Source of the DNA: Vulcanimicrobiota bacterium
GTDB taxonomy: Bacteria > Vulcanimicrobiota > Vulcanimicrobiia > Eremiobacterales > Eremiobacteraceae
Length of the DNA: 40,356 nucleotides
Direction of reading: 5' to 3'
NCBI GenBank assembly: GCA_013290125.1
Contig: JABCYQ010000026.1
Location: 1-40,356 of the forward strand
In this document: piece by piece, positions 8,250 to 17,116 of the stretch
Position numbering within the stretch: the first letter of the stretch is position 1
How the letters are laid out: each line of letters starts with the position of its first letter
Position numbers and translations under genes: made by a program
Notes under the pieces: generated by a model
Seen by the model: only the letters and a program-made list of their open reading frames with translations
What the model was told of the DNA's origin: nothing
Databases searched by the model: none

Positions 8250-9080
8250 TCAGTTTGTTGGCAGTGCTCCGACCCGCCGGCGTCTGGGGTGCGCGGCCTC
8301 GATTGCTGCGATCTCATCGTCATCCAGCGTTAATGTCGCGGCCGCCGCGTTCGCCTCGACGTGCTCGATGCGCGATGCTTTAGGAATCGCAAAGACTCGT
8401 TCGTCCCTGATCAGAAACGCAAGCGCGACAGCTTGAACGCTCACACCGCGCCTCTCCGCGATCTGCGCGATAGACGCGTAGCGCTTCTTCTTCGCATCGA
8501 TCGTCGGCCTGCCGAGCGGCGTGTAGGCCACGATCGCCGCGCCGTTTTCGCGCGCCCACGGAAGCTCGTGCTCCTCGATCGTCCGCTCTTCGAGATTATA
8601 GAGGACTTGATCGCACGTGATACGGTGCGTCCGCAACGCTGCCCCGGCTTCGCGCAGATCCCACGGGTCGAGATTGCTGACGCCAAGCGATCGGGCTTTG
8701 CCGGCATCGACGAGCCGTTCGAGTGCAGCCATCGTCTCTTCGATGGGAACGCTGCCCCGCCAGTGCAGCAGATAACAGTCGAGATAATCCGTCCGCATGC
8801 GTCGGAGCGACTGTTCACACGCCCGGGCGACGCCCTTGGCGTCGGCGTTTTGCGGCAGCACCTTAGAGACGAGGAACAGCTTTTCACGCGGCACCCCGGC
8901 GATCGCTTCGCCGACGATCTCTTCCGATCGTCCGTCGCCGTACATCTCGGCCGTGTCGATGTGCGTGAGACCAAGCGCGATGCCTCGGCGCAGCGCATCG
9001 CGATCCGGAAGCGGCCACGTGCCTTGTCCGATGACTGAGACGAGCGGCCCGCCTGAGCCGAACGGTCTACTCGCGACCAT
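8250..9080 (-). CDS. Aldo/keto reductase
   Basis: This 276-residue NADPH-dependent (beta/alpha)8-barrel oxidoreductase has the full catalytic tetrad: D42 and Y47 in DTAEMYG, K73 in VSKVLPQN and H106 in YLLHW. The GVSNLDPWDL and IPKASRIEHV segments are the usual cofactor-binding parts. The frame is open for 107 more codons, but those overlap the aminotransferase gene and look like antisense-phase noise. The ATG at 9080 lies inside the last codons of that gene (14-bp overlap), so translational coupling is likely. It is the last gene of a five-gene minus-strand run. The physiological aldehyde or ketone is unknown. Confidence 0.9.
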   Translation of the reverse strand: MVASRPFGSGGPLVSVIGQGTWPLPDRDALRRGIALGLTHIDTAEMYGDGRSEEIVGEAIAGVPREKLFLVSKVLPQNADAKGVARACEQSLRRMRTDYLDCYLLHWRGSVPIEETMAALERLVDAGKARSLGVSNLDPWDLREAGAALRTHRITCDQVLYNLEERTIEEHELPWARENGAAIVAYTPLGRPTIDAKKKRYASIAQIAERRGVSVQAVALAFLIRDERVFAIPKASRIEHVEANAAAATLTLDDDEIAAIEAAHPRRRRVGALPTN

Positions 9081-10182
9081 CGAGATACAAGTCGAGCTGC
9101 GAGAGACAGATGGGCAGATCACGGCGGCCGAATCCGATCCGGAAATGACTATCGCCGAATTCCAGTTCCGCGCTAGGCAGCAGCAAGACGCCGCACGTGC
9201 GCACGACGCGGTCGCAGAACGCGGCCGTGCCTTCCGGCGCGAGGTAGCGCACGAGCCCGACAGTTCCGGCTTGCGGACGTCGCCACGCGAAGATGTCTGC
9301 CCGACGTTCGAAAAACGCGTCGACGAGCCGGAGATTCTCGACGATGATCTCCAGGTTACGGCGGTGCAGCTCTGTCCTATGGCGCAACGCGACGCCTGCA
9401 AGAAATTCGTCGGTCGCGCCGTTGCAAAGGCTGAGATAATCTTTGAGGCGCATCATCTTTGCGAGCAGTTCCCGGTCGCGAGTGACCGCCCAGCCCACGC
9501 GGACGCCGGGTAATCCGAACGTCTTGGAGAGCCCGCCGACGGAGACCGCACGATCGTAGAGGCCCGCAACTCCGGGCAGACGTTGCGTGACGTCTTGCTC
9601 GATGAAACGGAATATTTCGTCGCAGAAAAGATAGATCTCGGCCGAGCGTGCGATCGAGACGATCTCATCCAGCAACGCCCGGCTCATGAGATAGCCGGTC
9701 GGATTGTGCGGAGCTGTCAGCATGATGGCCCGCGTGTTCGTCTGGATCGCCTCGCGAAGAAACTCGATGTCCAACTCCCAGCCGCGCCGTTCATCGCCGC
9801 CCCACAGCGTCAGTTCGCAACCGATGCTCTTCGCGATCTCGTAGTGCGACTGGTAACACGGATGGTGGACGATGACATGATCGCCGGGCTTCAGCGCTGA
9901 CTGCATGAACGCGTAGATCGCTTCCGAACTTCCCGCGTGAAGCAAGACATCGTCTGGTCCGACGCCTTCGAAGAGGGCTGCGACGCTTTCGCGGAGGCCG
10001 CGCGAGCCGGCGGCTTCTACGTAGCCGAGCCGCAACGCGCGCCAGTCGACCTCGGCCGCGGGTTCGAGCCGCAGCAGCTCGTCAAGCGTCAGCGCTTCGC
10101 AATCCGAGGCGCACAAAAGGAACGGCGCGGTGAATTCGTAGCGCGCGAAATACCGCTCAAGCTTGAACGGTGAAAGCATCAT
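9067..10182 (-). CDS. Pyridoxal-phosphate-dependent aminotransferase, class I/II fold
   Basis: This 371-residue fold-type I PLP enzyme has the Schiff-base lysine K220 in GLSKTFGLPGVRVGW. N160 in APHNPTGY and D188 in CDEIF contact the cofactor, and the substrate-carboxylate Arg is expected in FRIGFGR near the C-terminus. The short N-terminal part and the SKTFGLPGVR context resemble aspartate-aminotransferase-like enzymes, including the capreomycidine-synthase subgroup, but that assignment is only a resemblance. It sits 13 bp after the VOC gene and overlaps the aldo/keto reductase gene. The coupled pair could act on the two ends of the same amino-acid-derived carbonyl compound; this is inference. 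Confidence 0.9.
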   Translation of the reverse strand: MMLSPFKLERYFARYEFTAPFLLCASDCEALTLDELLRLEPAAEVDWRALRLGYVEAAGSRGLRESVAALFEGVGPDDVLLHAGSSEAIYAFMQSALKPGDHVIVHHPCYQSHYEIAKSIGCELTLWGGDERRGWELDIEFLREAIQTNTRAIMLTAPHNPTGYLMSRALLDEIVSIARSAEIYLFCDEIFRFIEQDVTQRLPGVAGLYDRAVSVGGLSKTFGLPGVRVGWAVTRDRELLAKMMRLKDYLSLCNGATDEFLAGVALRHRTELHRRNLEIIVENLRLVDAFFERRADIFAWRRPQAGTVGLVRYLAPEGTAAFCDRVVRTCGVLLLPSAELEFGDSHFRIGFGRRDLPICLSQLDLYLDGRE

Positions 10183-10195
10183 CGCTCGGCCGGCG

Positions 10196-10645
10196 TCACT
10201 GACCGCCTGCCGTCGGACGACGCGCGCACAATTCCAAGCACGTGCCGGCGGGGTCTTCGAAGAAGATCGCTGGGTACGCCTCCATATCTGCCGACGGTTC
10301 GATCCTTGCCGCGCCGAGCGAAGCGAGATCGCGTTCCCAGCCCTCCAGCGCGGTTCGAGACGCGACGCGAAACGCTATCCGAGACGCAGTTGGGCGCGTC
10401 GCCGGGGCTTCGATCACACCGATGAAAAGCGCGGCGGTGCCGCTCTTTGGATCCTCGTAGTACTCCGCGGCGTTGTACGGCTTGTCGTCGCTTGGCTCGT
10501 GCCATTCGCCGTTGGCGTCGACATGTGAGTACTTCTTGCGTGTCAGTCCGAGCATCGGCAGCAGCGCGTCGTAGAATTTTTCGACAGCGCCAAGCGAACT
10601 GACCCGAAGATCGATGTGGTCGAAACCGAGAAAATTACTCGCCAT
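10196..10645 (-). CDS. VOC-superfamily protein (glyoxalase/bleomycin-resistance fold)
   Basis: This 149-residue protein has two beta-alpha-beta-beta-beta modules. The opening FDHIDLRV carries H10 and the last strand CLELCARR carries E138, two of the usual metal ligands. The position often occupied by His in the second module reads ASRIAFRV, so the metal site may be incomplete or differently built. The family includes glyoxalases, dioxygenases, epimerases and antibiotic-binding proteins, and nothing here selects among them. GGAGG lies five bases before the ATG. It is third of the five genes in this run. Confidence 0.85.
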   Translation of the reverse strand: MASNFLGFDHIDLRVSSLGAVEKFYDALLPMLGLTRKKYSHVDANGEWHEPSDDKPYNAAEYYEDPKSGTAALFIGVIEAPATRPTASRIAFRVASRTALEGWERDLASLGAARIEPSADMEAYPAIFFEDPAGTCLELCARRPTAGGQ

Positions 10646-10684
10646 TGCCGCCTCCCAAACGCGATCGCTTCCGCGCTGCCGTTT

Positions 10685-11167
10685 TTACGCCGAGCGCCGA
10701 GCAACCTCGCGCCGCAGCCCGGCCTCGCCTTTGCGCATCGACCACTCGTGATTCCAAGCGAGCAACGGTCTCAAGAGCGGCGAGAAAAACCGCAGCCACG
10801 GTTTTTCGAGACGCACCTGCCACTCGTATTCCGCATCGACCCCGCTGCCGCGAGCGGAAAGGCGCCAGATGCCTCGCCCGACCAGGTCACCCGTGGAGTC
10901 GAGCGTAGATCCGTTCGGGTAGCGCTGATCGACGACCGTGTACGTGAAGCGCAGCGTGTACGGCAATCGCGCGCGGCACGTGCACGCAGCGACCTGTCCC
11001 AGCGCATGCTCCCCGCCGGCATGCACGATCGTGACGGCTTTGAATAGTTCAGGCCACCAGCGCGGCAACGCCGCCGTATCTTCGAGGACGTCGGCCACAT
11101 CGGTCAGCGCCGCATCCTCGATCCGCCAACGACTCAAGAAATCGTAGCGTTGGCCGGGCGCTGTCAT
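10685..11167 (-). CDS. SRPBCC-fold protein (START/polyketide-cyclase-like)
   Basis: This protein of about 160 residues starts MTAPGQRYDFLSRWRI, a typical opening strand, followed by TDVADVLEDTAALPRWWPELF (helix region) and repeated strand segments ending in a long C-terminal helix. The family forms hydrophobic ligand-binding cavities; no ligand can be named. The upstream open frame of 41 codons is Cys/Arg-rich and overlaps the DUF899 gene, so the ATG at 11167 is preferred, with a GAGGTGAT sequence upstream. It lies 19 bp after the DUF899 gene. Confidence 0.8.
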   Translation of the reverse strand: MTAPGQRYDFLSRWRIEDAALTDVADVLEDTAALPRWWPELFKAVTIVHAGGEHALGQVAACTCRARLPYTLRFTYTVVDQRYPNGSTLDSTGDLVGRGIWRLSARGSGVDAEYEWQVRLEKPWLRFFSPLLRPLLAWNHEWSMRKGEAGLRREVARRSA

Positions 11168-11186
11168 GTTTGCGTGGCGATCACCT

Positions 11187-11825
11187 CTACGTGTACCGGT
11201 AGCTCGGGTACCAGTCGCCTCTGCCGCTCGGCAGCAGGTCCAGGAGATTCCAGACCGGCGACAGGAGATCGATCCCGCGATAAGAGTCACTCTTCAGCAG
11301 TGCAAATTTCTGGTACTGGTGGCGGACGACTCCCTTCTTGTCCTTGGTGAACACGCTGATCGTGGGCCATTGGTCGCCGTCCGCATCCTCGGCCTCGAAG
11401 TCGCGATTGAACGTCGTGCCGAAACTTGACAAGAGTCGGATGTTTTTCCAGCCCCGGCTCTTGCCCCATTTCTGGAACTTCGCGATCGGCGCTTTGGCGA
11501 CGAGTACGAAATTCGCCCGGTCTTTCACGTGCGGGGCCACCGCGTCGTAGCCGTCCGCCCACATGTTGCACATGCGGCACGGCTTCGTGTCTTTCGGTGC
11601 GAACATGAAATGGTAGACGAGCAGTTCGTTCTGTCCGCGCTGGAACAGTTCCGACAGCCGCACTTTGCGGCGGCCGTCATCGAACACGTAGTCTTCTTTT
11701 ACGATATCGCCGGGAGGCAGGGCGCGCCTCATCGCCGCTACCTTCTCGGCGTGATCGCGCAACGCGATCTCTTCTTTGAGCAGCGCCCGCAGCGACTTTG
11801 CGCGCGCGGCGGATTTAGCTGGCAT
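11187..11825 (-). CDS. DUF899 thioredoxin-like protein
   Basis: This 212-residue protein is recognised as DUF899 by the N-terminal ALRDHAEKVAAMRRALPPG, the segment YVFDDGRRKVRLSELF, and a thioredoxin-fold core with cysteines C83-x-x-C86 in PCRMCNMWADGY. The C-terminal part has the usual aromatic WNLLDLLPSGRGDW. The family is considered a peroxiredoxin/thioredoxin relative, but its redox role is not established. The ATG has GGAG ten bases upstream. It is the first gene of the five-gene run and lies next to a REP cluster at 11846-11915. Confidence 0.88.
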   Translation of the reverse strand: MPAKSAARAKSLRALLKEEIALRDHAEKVAAMRRALPPGDIVKEDYVFDDGRRKVRLSELFQRGQNELLVYHFMFAPKDTKPCRMCNMWADGYDAVAPHVKDRANFVLVAKAPIAKFQKWGKSRGWKNIRLLSSFGTTFNRDFEAEDADGDQWPTISVFTKDKKGVVRHQYQKFALLKSDSYRGIDLLSPVWNLLDLLPSGRGDWYPSYRYT

Positions 11826-11845
11826 GATTCTCTCTCCGCATTTTC

Positions 11846-11915
11846 TGAAGGGGCCGACGCCAGTCTGGCCCGCGTGATTCTAAAGGGGCCAGCCGGCCCG
11901 CAAGCGATGCGGGCC
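11846..11915. repeat. REP cluster with strong hairpin between divergently read-out genes
   Basis: A TGAAGG-headed REP starts at 11846, a degenerate relative (head TAAAGG) at 11881, and a perfect 8-bp inverted repeat GGCCCGCA/TGCGGGCC with a five-base loop spans 11895-11915. It follows the stop of the DAO-type oxidase gene (minus strand) and could help end that transcript, although no U-tract follows. Confidence 0.75.
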
Positions 11916-11921
11916 AAACTC

Positions 11922-13325
11922 TTATTTGTCCTCCAAACCGGCGGGCGCTAGGCGCGCTAGACGAACCGCGACCGGTGATGGCACACGCCCGTCCATCTCC
12001 GCCTCTTCCTTGGCGAGCACCGCCTTGCGAACAACGTGAGCGCCGAGATAGCGGATCGGCTCGGGCGGGAACGCCCCAGTTCGGCGATTCACGAGTCCGC
12101 ATGAGCTCCACTCGTCCTTTCGCCCGAGCGCAAGGCTTGCAAGGATCTTGCCGCCGACCACGCTCGGACCGACTCCGTTTCCGCTCCATCCTATGCCGAA
12201 GTGAACCGCCGCGCTTGGTCCGATCGTTCCGATGACCGGAAGTCCGTCCGTCGAACGATCGATAGCACCGCACCAGTCGTGCGTGACCGGCACGTCAGCT
12301 AGCATCGGATAATAACGGCGCAGTTCGCGCGTGACGAGCGCCGCACGTTCTCGATCGCGATCGAGGCTCGGCCCGATGCGGTCTCCGTAGACGAGCCCCC
12401 ATCCGCCTTTGCCAAAGGCGATCCGGCCGTCGCGCGTCGTTCGATAGTAGCAGACCATCATCTTCGAGTCGGTGATGCATTCCCCACCAGTCCAACCGAT
12501 TTCGGCGAGCCGGTCCGGCATGGGTGCGGTCGCGACGATGTCGCTCGAGATGACCGCGATTGCTCGACTGAGTTCGGGAACGCCGATGGCCCACGCATTT
12601 GTGGCGAGCACGATCGCGCTCGCCGCGATCGAACCTGACGACGTTTCGACGATCAGGGGATGTGCTCGCGAGAACCGCTCGACTTTTGTGTGCTCGAAGA
12701 TCCGCACGCCTCTGTCGAGCGCAATGCGACGCATCCCACGAACGAGCGCCGCGGGCTGCACGGTCGCCGCACGGCGCTCGAGAACGCCGGCACGGTGCGC
12801 GCTTGAACCGGCGCGCTTCGCGACTTCGCCCGGATCGAGACGCGCAAAGGTGCCGGGCGAAAGTGTCTCGGCTTTCGCCACCACCGTCTCCCACGAGTTC
12901 TCTTGTGCGGCACTCGTCGCAGTCCATAGCCAGCCTGCCTGAGTGAAGTGCGCGTCGATGCCGTTTCGATCGCAGAACGAACCGATGCTATCGATCGCAT
13001 CCTCCGAAGCGCGCACGAGCCCGAGCGCTTCATCGGCACCAAACGCCTTGACGAGCGACGGATATTTCGGCCACCAGGAAAGCACGAAGCCGCCATTGCG
13101 GCCGGACGCGCCGCCTCCGCAGATGTCGCGTTCGAGCACGGCGACGCGGCAGTCCGGTTCGAGCTCTTTGATGCGCAGGGCCGTCCACAGCCCGACGTAT
13201 CCGCCGCCTACGATCGCGACGTCGACGCACGAGCGACCGGCAAGCACGGGCGCATCGAGTTCGTCTCGCAGCGATGATTCAAGCCAGAGCGAGCGATGCG
13301 GCGGCGCTATTTCGTCCCTACTCAT
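11922..13325 (-). CDS. FAD-dependent oxidoreductase of the DAO family (gamma-glutamylputrescine-oxidase-like)
   Basis: This 467-residue flavoprotein has an N-terminal dinucleotide-binding fold with VAIVGGGYVGLW (GxGxxG at 40-45) and an acidic strand end in VAVLERD. The GGGASGRNGGFV segment is the typical motif of PuuB/OrdL-like amine oxidases, and the C-terminal GIGWSGNGVGPS is the second FAD contact. Substrates in the family are secondary amines or amino acids, and the exact one is not deducible. The ATG overlaps the last 8 bp of the MaoC gene, so the two are translationally coupled. Length and motifs look complete. Confidence 0.9.
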   Translation of the reverse strand: MSRDEIAPPHRSLWLESSLRDELDAPVLAGRSCVDVAIVGGGYVGLWTALRIKELEPDCRVAVLERDICGGGASGRNGGFVLSWWPKYPSLVKAFGADEALGLVRASEDAIDSIGSFCDRNGIDAHFTQAGWLWTATSAAQENSWETVVAKAETLSPGTFARLDPGEVAKRAGSSAHRAGVLERRAATVQPAALVRGMRRIALDRGVRIFEHTKVERFSRAHPLIVETSSGSIAASAIVLATNAWAIGVPELSRAIAVISSDIVATAPMPDRLAEIGWTGGECITDSKMMVCYYRTTRDGRIAFGKGGWGLVYGDRIGPSLDRDRERAALVTRELRRYYPMLADVPVTHDWCGAIDRSTDGLPVIGTIGPSAAVHFGIGWSGNGVGPSVVGGKILASLALGRKDEWSSCGLVNRRTGAFPPEPIRYLGAHVVRKAVLAKEEAEMDGRVPSPVAVRLARLAPAGLEDK

Positions 13326-13773
13326 TCCGGGGCCGGACAGGAATGCGCAAGATTGCGATCATCGACATCGCGATCTCGCCGAGTTGATCGGCCGTCTCGA
13401 GTCTGACGCGCATCGTACCCGCGCTTCGGCCGCTTCTCGGCGGTTCGAGCGCCACGATCTCGCCCGTCACGTGAAGGACATCTCCGGGGCGTACCGGTCT
13501 GACCCAACGCAGTTCATCGATGCCCGTGCCGAGGACGCCGGTCGCCTTGAGAACGCCGCTGTCGACGACCAGGCGCATCGTGATCGCCGTTGTGTGCCAA
13601 CCGCTCGCCACAATACCTTTGAACGGGCTCGCTGCGGCGGCTTGCCGATCGAGATGCCACGGCTGCGGATCGAAGGACGACGCGAACGCGGTGATGTCGC
13701 TCTCGCCCACTTCGAGCGACGCGGATTCAAAACGCTCGCCGATCTTGAAGTCGTAAAAGTAGCGGTCGGCCAT
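13318..13773 (-). CDS. MaoC-like hot-dog-fold dehydratase
   Basis: This 151-residue single-domain protein has the hydratase-2 signature DITAFASSFDPQPWHLD, with D35 and H40 as the likely catalytic pair. Strands such as WVRPVRPGDVLHVTGEIV complete the hot-dog fold. The family hydrates or dehydrates enoyl-thioesters and includes other acyl-chain enzymes. It immediately precedes and overlaps the DAO-type oxidase gene. A REP-like composite element lies just upstream at 13796. Confidence 0.88.
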   Translation of the reverse strand: MADRYFYDFKIGERFESASLEVGESDITAFASSFDPQPWHLDRQAAAASPFKGIVASGWHTTAITMRLVVDSGVLKATGVLGTGIDELRWVRPVRPGDVLHVTGEIVALEPPRSGRSAGTMRVRLETADQLGEIAMSMIAILRIPVRPRNE

Positions 13774-13795
13774 CCGCCGCAGTTACAGGTGTCAC

Positions 13796-13861
13796 GTGGG
13801 GCGGACCTCTATGGCCCGAAGGGGCCGATTTCACGTCGTTTCATTAGGATCGGCCTCTTCA
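13796..13861 (+). repeat. Degenerate composite REP element
   Basis: The element starts GTGGGGCGGACCT (GTRG-type head), continues CCGAAGGGGCCGATTT and ends GATCGGCCTCTTCA, the complement of a TGAAGG-type head. It thus resembles a decayed REP doublet. It occupies the divergent gap between the MaoC gene and the M48 protease gene. Confidence 0.6.
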
Positions 13862-13905
13862 GACAGGCGGGCGACGAGGGTCTTCTGCGCCAATTCCCAG
13901 CATAG

Positions 13906-15888
13906 ATGCGTTATCCTGATATGACCGGCATGCAAGTTCTCAGGCGCCCCGCGCGCGCGATCGCCCTAGTTCTCGTCCTCCTCCTGCAATTCGACGCCGG
14001 CCCGGTACTTGCGATGTCCACAAGCAAGGAAATCGCGGAGGGCGCGCGCGAGAATCAGCAGATCGACGCGGAAAGCGTCATCATCAAGGACCCGTTCATC
14101 ACGTCGTGGGTGAACCAGATCGGCGCGAAGCTCGCGCAGTATCGCGTGCGCCGCGACATCACATTCCGCTTCACCGTGATCCAAGACGCGAGCATCAACG
14201 CCTTCGCGATCAAAGGCGGCTGGGTCCATGTGAATATGGGCCTCTTGAATTTCGTGACGTCGGACGATCAGCTCGCGGGAACCCTTGGACATGAAATGGG
14301 GCACGTCGAGCTGCACCACGTGACAAAAGCCGACAACGTGAACTCGATCATCTCGATCATCGAAGGCATTCTCTCAATCGTCTCTGGGCCGGCCGCCGTT
14401 CTCGGCAGTATCGGCGGTGAGCTCGCGTCCGACAAATACTCGCGCGGCGACGAGCTCGCGGCCGATCACTACGGACTGACCATGATGACAAAAGCCGGCT
14501 ACGATTCACATTCTGTCGTGGACACGATGCTCGGACTCGGCGCACAAGACCCCGGCCCGGACAGCCGCACCGACAAAGCGTTCTTGGACCACCCTGTGCC
14601 CACCGATCGCGTATCGCATCTCTTAGGTTACACGGAGCTCGATCGACCGAGCGCGAGCGTGCTGACCGCTCGCGCCGCGCATGACGTGCTCGAAGGCCGC
14701 TTTTCGTATGCGCGTGCCGAACTGCAGCAAGTCGGAGCGCTCGATCCGAGCTCGCAAGTCACGCAGCTAGACCAGAACGTGAACTACGCGCTTCGTAGCG
14801 CCGGGGCGCTCGCCGCGCCGGACAGCCGGCTTTCCGCGCCGATCATCACCCCTGGCGATCCAAAGCGCGTCGCCGTCACGTCGGCGCTCCTGGCCGCGCA
14901 ACACGCCGCCGACGCCGCGCTGCCCGATATCAAAAAACAAGCCGAGGATGGCGATCAAGAACTCAACTCGGTCGAGCAGCAGCTCCAGCGACTATCCAGT
15001 GCCGTCGGCGCGCTGCGATTCGCGGATGCTCAAGCGAGCCCCACGCCCGCAGGGTCTCCGCCTGCCGGGTCCCCGCCCGCCGGGCCGCCCCAAATCCTCG
15101 TCGCGCTCAATCGCGACTTGTCAGCGGTCGGGAATCTCACGTCGGACGTCTTCGGATCGGCGCCTGGTCTTGTCGCCGGCAATCAGCAGCAGTTGAACGA
15201 CACGCTCGCGCCTCTGCGCGAGCCGGACTCGCTGACGCCGACGTACGCCAGTCTTCTTCAATACTATCCGGCGATGACGGCCGGCGTTTCTTCTTCCACG
15301 ACATCCCTTGTGCAGTCCGTGGCCGACGGCCGGGCTGCGGTCGCACAGTTAGAGAACTCGCTTATCGGATTGCGCAGCGTGATCGGGGACTACGCTCCGG
15401 ACGGCCAGCCCGCGGCGACCCCTTCTCCTCAAACACACGATCAACGCGTGCCGCCGATCCTGGTTCAGCTCGCCAGCGCCGCCGCAAGCGCGCGCGTCGT
15501 CGCGGAACGTGCGTCCGACGAGATGTACGCCGCGCAGACCGCTCAGCTGTCCGCGCAGCTGACGATGCTGGATCTGTTCTCGTCTCCCGAGCGCTTCGAC
15601 GCATACCGGTCGGCAGTCGCCTATCGATTTGCGGGCATCAGCCTTCCTGCGTATTCCGATGCGATCGCCTCCGGCCTATCTCCCGGCGATCTCGGATGCG
15701 CGGCCTGGCTCGCATTCGAGACCCAGTCGTCGACCGCGGCAGTCGTGAGCGGCCTGCGCACCTCCGGACAAACGTGCGAAGCTGCCGCGGCGAACAAACA
15801 TCTGCTGGCGGAATCCATGGAGATCGCCGAGGGTCTGCTCTACGAAGACTACATCGAGGTCCCGCTCACCAAACCAGTCGGAACCTAG
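13906..15888 (+). CDS. Secreted M48-family zinc metalloprotease with long C-terminal extension
   Basis: The protein has up to 660 residues. A signal peptide (VLRRPARAIALVLVLLLQFDAGPVLA) precedes the M48 domain, with the zinc motif HEMGH at 129-133 and the third ligand E183 in RGDELAADHYG, as in BepA/YfgC and HtpX relatives. The downstream HPVPTDRVSHL is also typical. From about residue 240 it continues with a roughly 400-residue Ala/Gln-rich helical region interrupted by a Pro-rich linker (TPAGSPPAGSPPAGPP), which I cannot match to a known domain. Periplasmic M48 proteases of this type take part in outer-membrane protein quality control. The start could also be ATG 13921 or 13930; no ribosome site decides it. 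Its stop overlaps the convergent gene by 4 bp. Confidence 0.87.
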   Translation: MRYPDMTGMQVLRRPARAIALVLVLLLQFDAGPVLAMSTSKEIAEGARENQQIDAESVIIKDPFITSWVNQIGAKLAQYRVRRDITFRFTVIQDASINAFAIKGGWVHVNMGLLNFVTSDDQLAGTLGHEMGHVELHHVTKADNVNSIISIIEGILSIVSGPAAVLGSIGGELASDKYSRGDELAADHYGLTMMTKAGYDSHSVVDTMLGLGAQDPGPDSRTDKAFLDHPVPTDRVSHLLGYTELDRPSASVLTARAAHDVLEGRFSYARAELQQVGALDPSSQVTQLDQNVNYALRSAGALAAPDSRLSAPIITPGDPKRVAVTSALLAAQHAADAALPDIKKQAEDGDQELNSVEQQLQRLSSAVGALRFADAQASPTPAGSPPAGSPPAGPPQILVALNRDLSAVGNLTSDVFGSAPGLVAGNQQQLNDTLAPLREPDSLTPTYASLLQYYPAMTAGVSSSTTSLVQSVADGRAAVAQLENSLIGLRSVIGDYAPDGQPAATPSPQTHDQRVPPILVQLASAAASARVVAERASDEMYAAQTAQLSAQLTMLDLFSSPERFDAYRSAVAYRFAGISLPAYSDAIASGLSPGDLGCAAWLAFETQSSTAAVVSGLRTSGQTCEAAAANKHLLAESMEIAEGLLYEDYIEVPLTKPVGT

Positions 15889-17015
15889 TTCGCAAAGCGG
15901 CGCGGCGATAGGAAGTCGACGTCGACGCGCGGCGCTTTTTCCTCGAGCAGATCGGCGACCAGTTCACCGACGACGCTTGCGAACTTGAAGCCGTGACCCG
16001 AGAAGCCGCCGGCGACGATCACGCGGTCGTCGGCAGGATGCGTTCCGATGGCGAAATGCTCATCCGGCGTCAACGAGTACATGCAGGCGGTGGCGCCGAC
16101 GAATTCGTCTGCCGCACCGGGCATCCACGCGTTCAGCGCGTGCGCGATGGGATCCGTATCGGCTTTCGTCACCGTCCGGTCGAGTTCGTCGGGCCTCGTG
16201 TCCGGCCCGACCGCATGGAATGCGGCCTTTACGCCCTCGCCGAAATCCGGCACGCCGTAAAGCGGATTCGGCAGACCGGCTCGATCGAGCAAGAACGCGG
16301 GGCACCGCTCAGGTGAGAAGTCCAACGTCTTCGGACGAAACCACGCTTGCACGTTGCGCTGGACGCGCAGCGGTATGCCGGTTGACGCACTCATCATAGA
16401 GAGCCATGGCCCGATCGTCAGCGCGATGCGCCGCGCGCTTACTTCAAGACCGCCGCTCAGTTTCACGCGTATTGTCTGCGGGTCGACCCGTCGCCAATCC
16501 GCAGCGCTGACGCCGAATCGCAATTCCGCGCCGGCGTCGACCGCCGTTCCCAAAAACGCGTGCACGGCCCGTTCAGGAAATACGACTCCGCCGGCTCGCT
16601 CGAAAACGCCGACCTCGCCGTCGTGCGGTCGCATCATGGGAAAGCGGCGTCGGATTCCCTCCGCATCGAGAATTTCGACGTGCAAGCCGTGGCGCTTCGC
16701 GCTCGCCGTGGACCCGGTGATCACTTTGCTAGCTGGATCGCCTGTGAGCAGGATCCCGGTGAGGGTCACGAGCCGCTCACCGGTCAAGGTCTCGAGTTCG
16801 CGCCAGAGGTCGTATGCCCGCAGCAGCAGCGGCACGTAATCCGCGTGTTCGAAATAGGCCTGGCGTATGAGGCGCGATTTTCCGTGCGAGGCTCCGAGGC
16901 TGTGCGCGGGACCATGACGCTCGACACCGAGCACGGACCAGCCGCGACGCGCGCACTGGGCGGCGACCGCGCTGCCCATAGCTCCAAGGCCGATCACGAC
17001 GACGTCATAGACCAC
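15885..17015 (-). CDS. Monomeric sarcosine oxidase / N-methyl-amino-acid oxidase family
   Basis: This 376-residue flavoenzyme begins VYDVVVIGLGAMGSAV (GxGxxG at 9-14). The C-terminal CMYSLTPDEHFAIG holds C311, matching the cysteine that binds FAD covalently in monomeric sarcosine oxidase and SolA. GGFSGHGFKFAS, the second FAD motif, follows. The enzymes oxidise N-methylated amino acids or pipecolate/proline-like amines to imines with release of H2O2. Translation starts at GTG 17015. The gene is convergent with the M48 gene (4-bp overlap). Proline dehydrogenase lies nearby, which is suggestive of imino-acid catabolism but not proof. Confidence 0.9.
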   Translation of the reverse strand: MVYDVVVIGLGAMGSAVAAQCARRGWSVLGVERHGPAHSLGASHGKSRLIRQAYFEHADYVPLLLRAYDLWRELETLTGERLVTLTGILLTGDPASKVITGSTASAKRHGLHVEILDAEGIRRRFPMMRPHDGEVGVFERAGGVVFPERAVHAFLGTAVDAGAELRFGVSAADWRRVDPQTIRVKLSGGLEVSARRIALTIGPWLSMMSASTGIPLRVQRNVQAWFRPKTLDFSPERCPAFLLDRAGLPNPLYGVPDFGEGVKAAFHAVGPDTRPDELDRTVTKADTDPIAHALNAWMPGAADEFVGATACMYSLTPDEHFAIGTHPADDRVIVAGGFSGHGFKFASVVGELVADLLEEKAPRVDVDFLSPRRFAN

Positions 17016-17116
17016 GCGCGGCGTTTCGTAGGGCCGCGGACGAACTCCGGCAGGGCGCGTCTTGACACCCGTGAATCCTCAGGTGAACGTGCGGCTCGTG
17101 AGTCGTGCGTGCGGAT

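Noticed and set aside
8102-8323. 74-residue N-terminal extension of the second S10 peptidase
   Set aside because: The sequence is hydrophilic and unsuited to a signal peptide, whereas GTG 8101 has a ribosome site and a proper signal peptide.
9081-9401. 107-residue extension of the aldo/keto reductase
   Set aside because: It overlaps the aminotransferase in another frame and has a Ser/Arg/Cys-rich composition; ATG 9080 is a better start.
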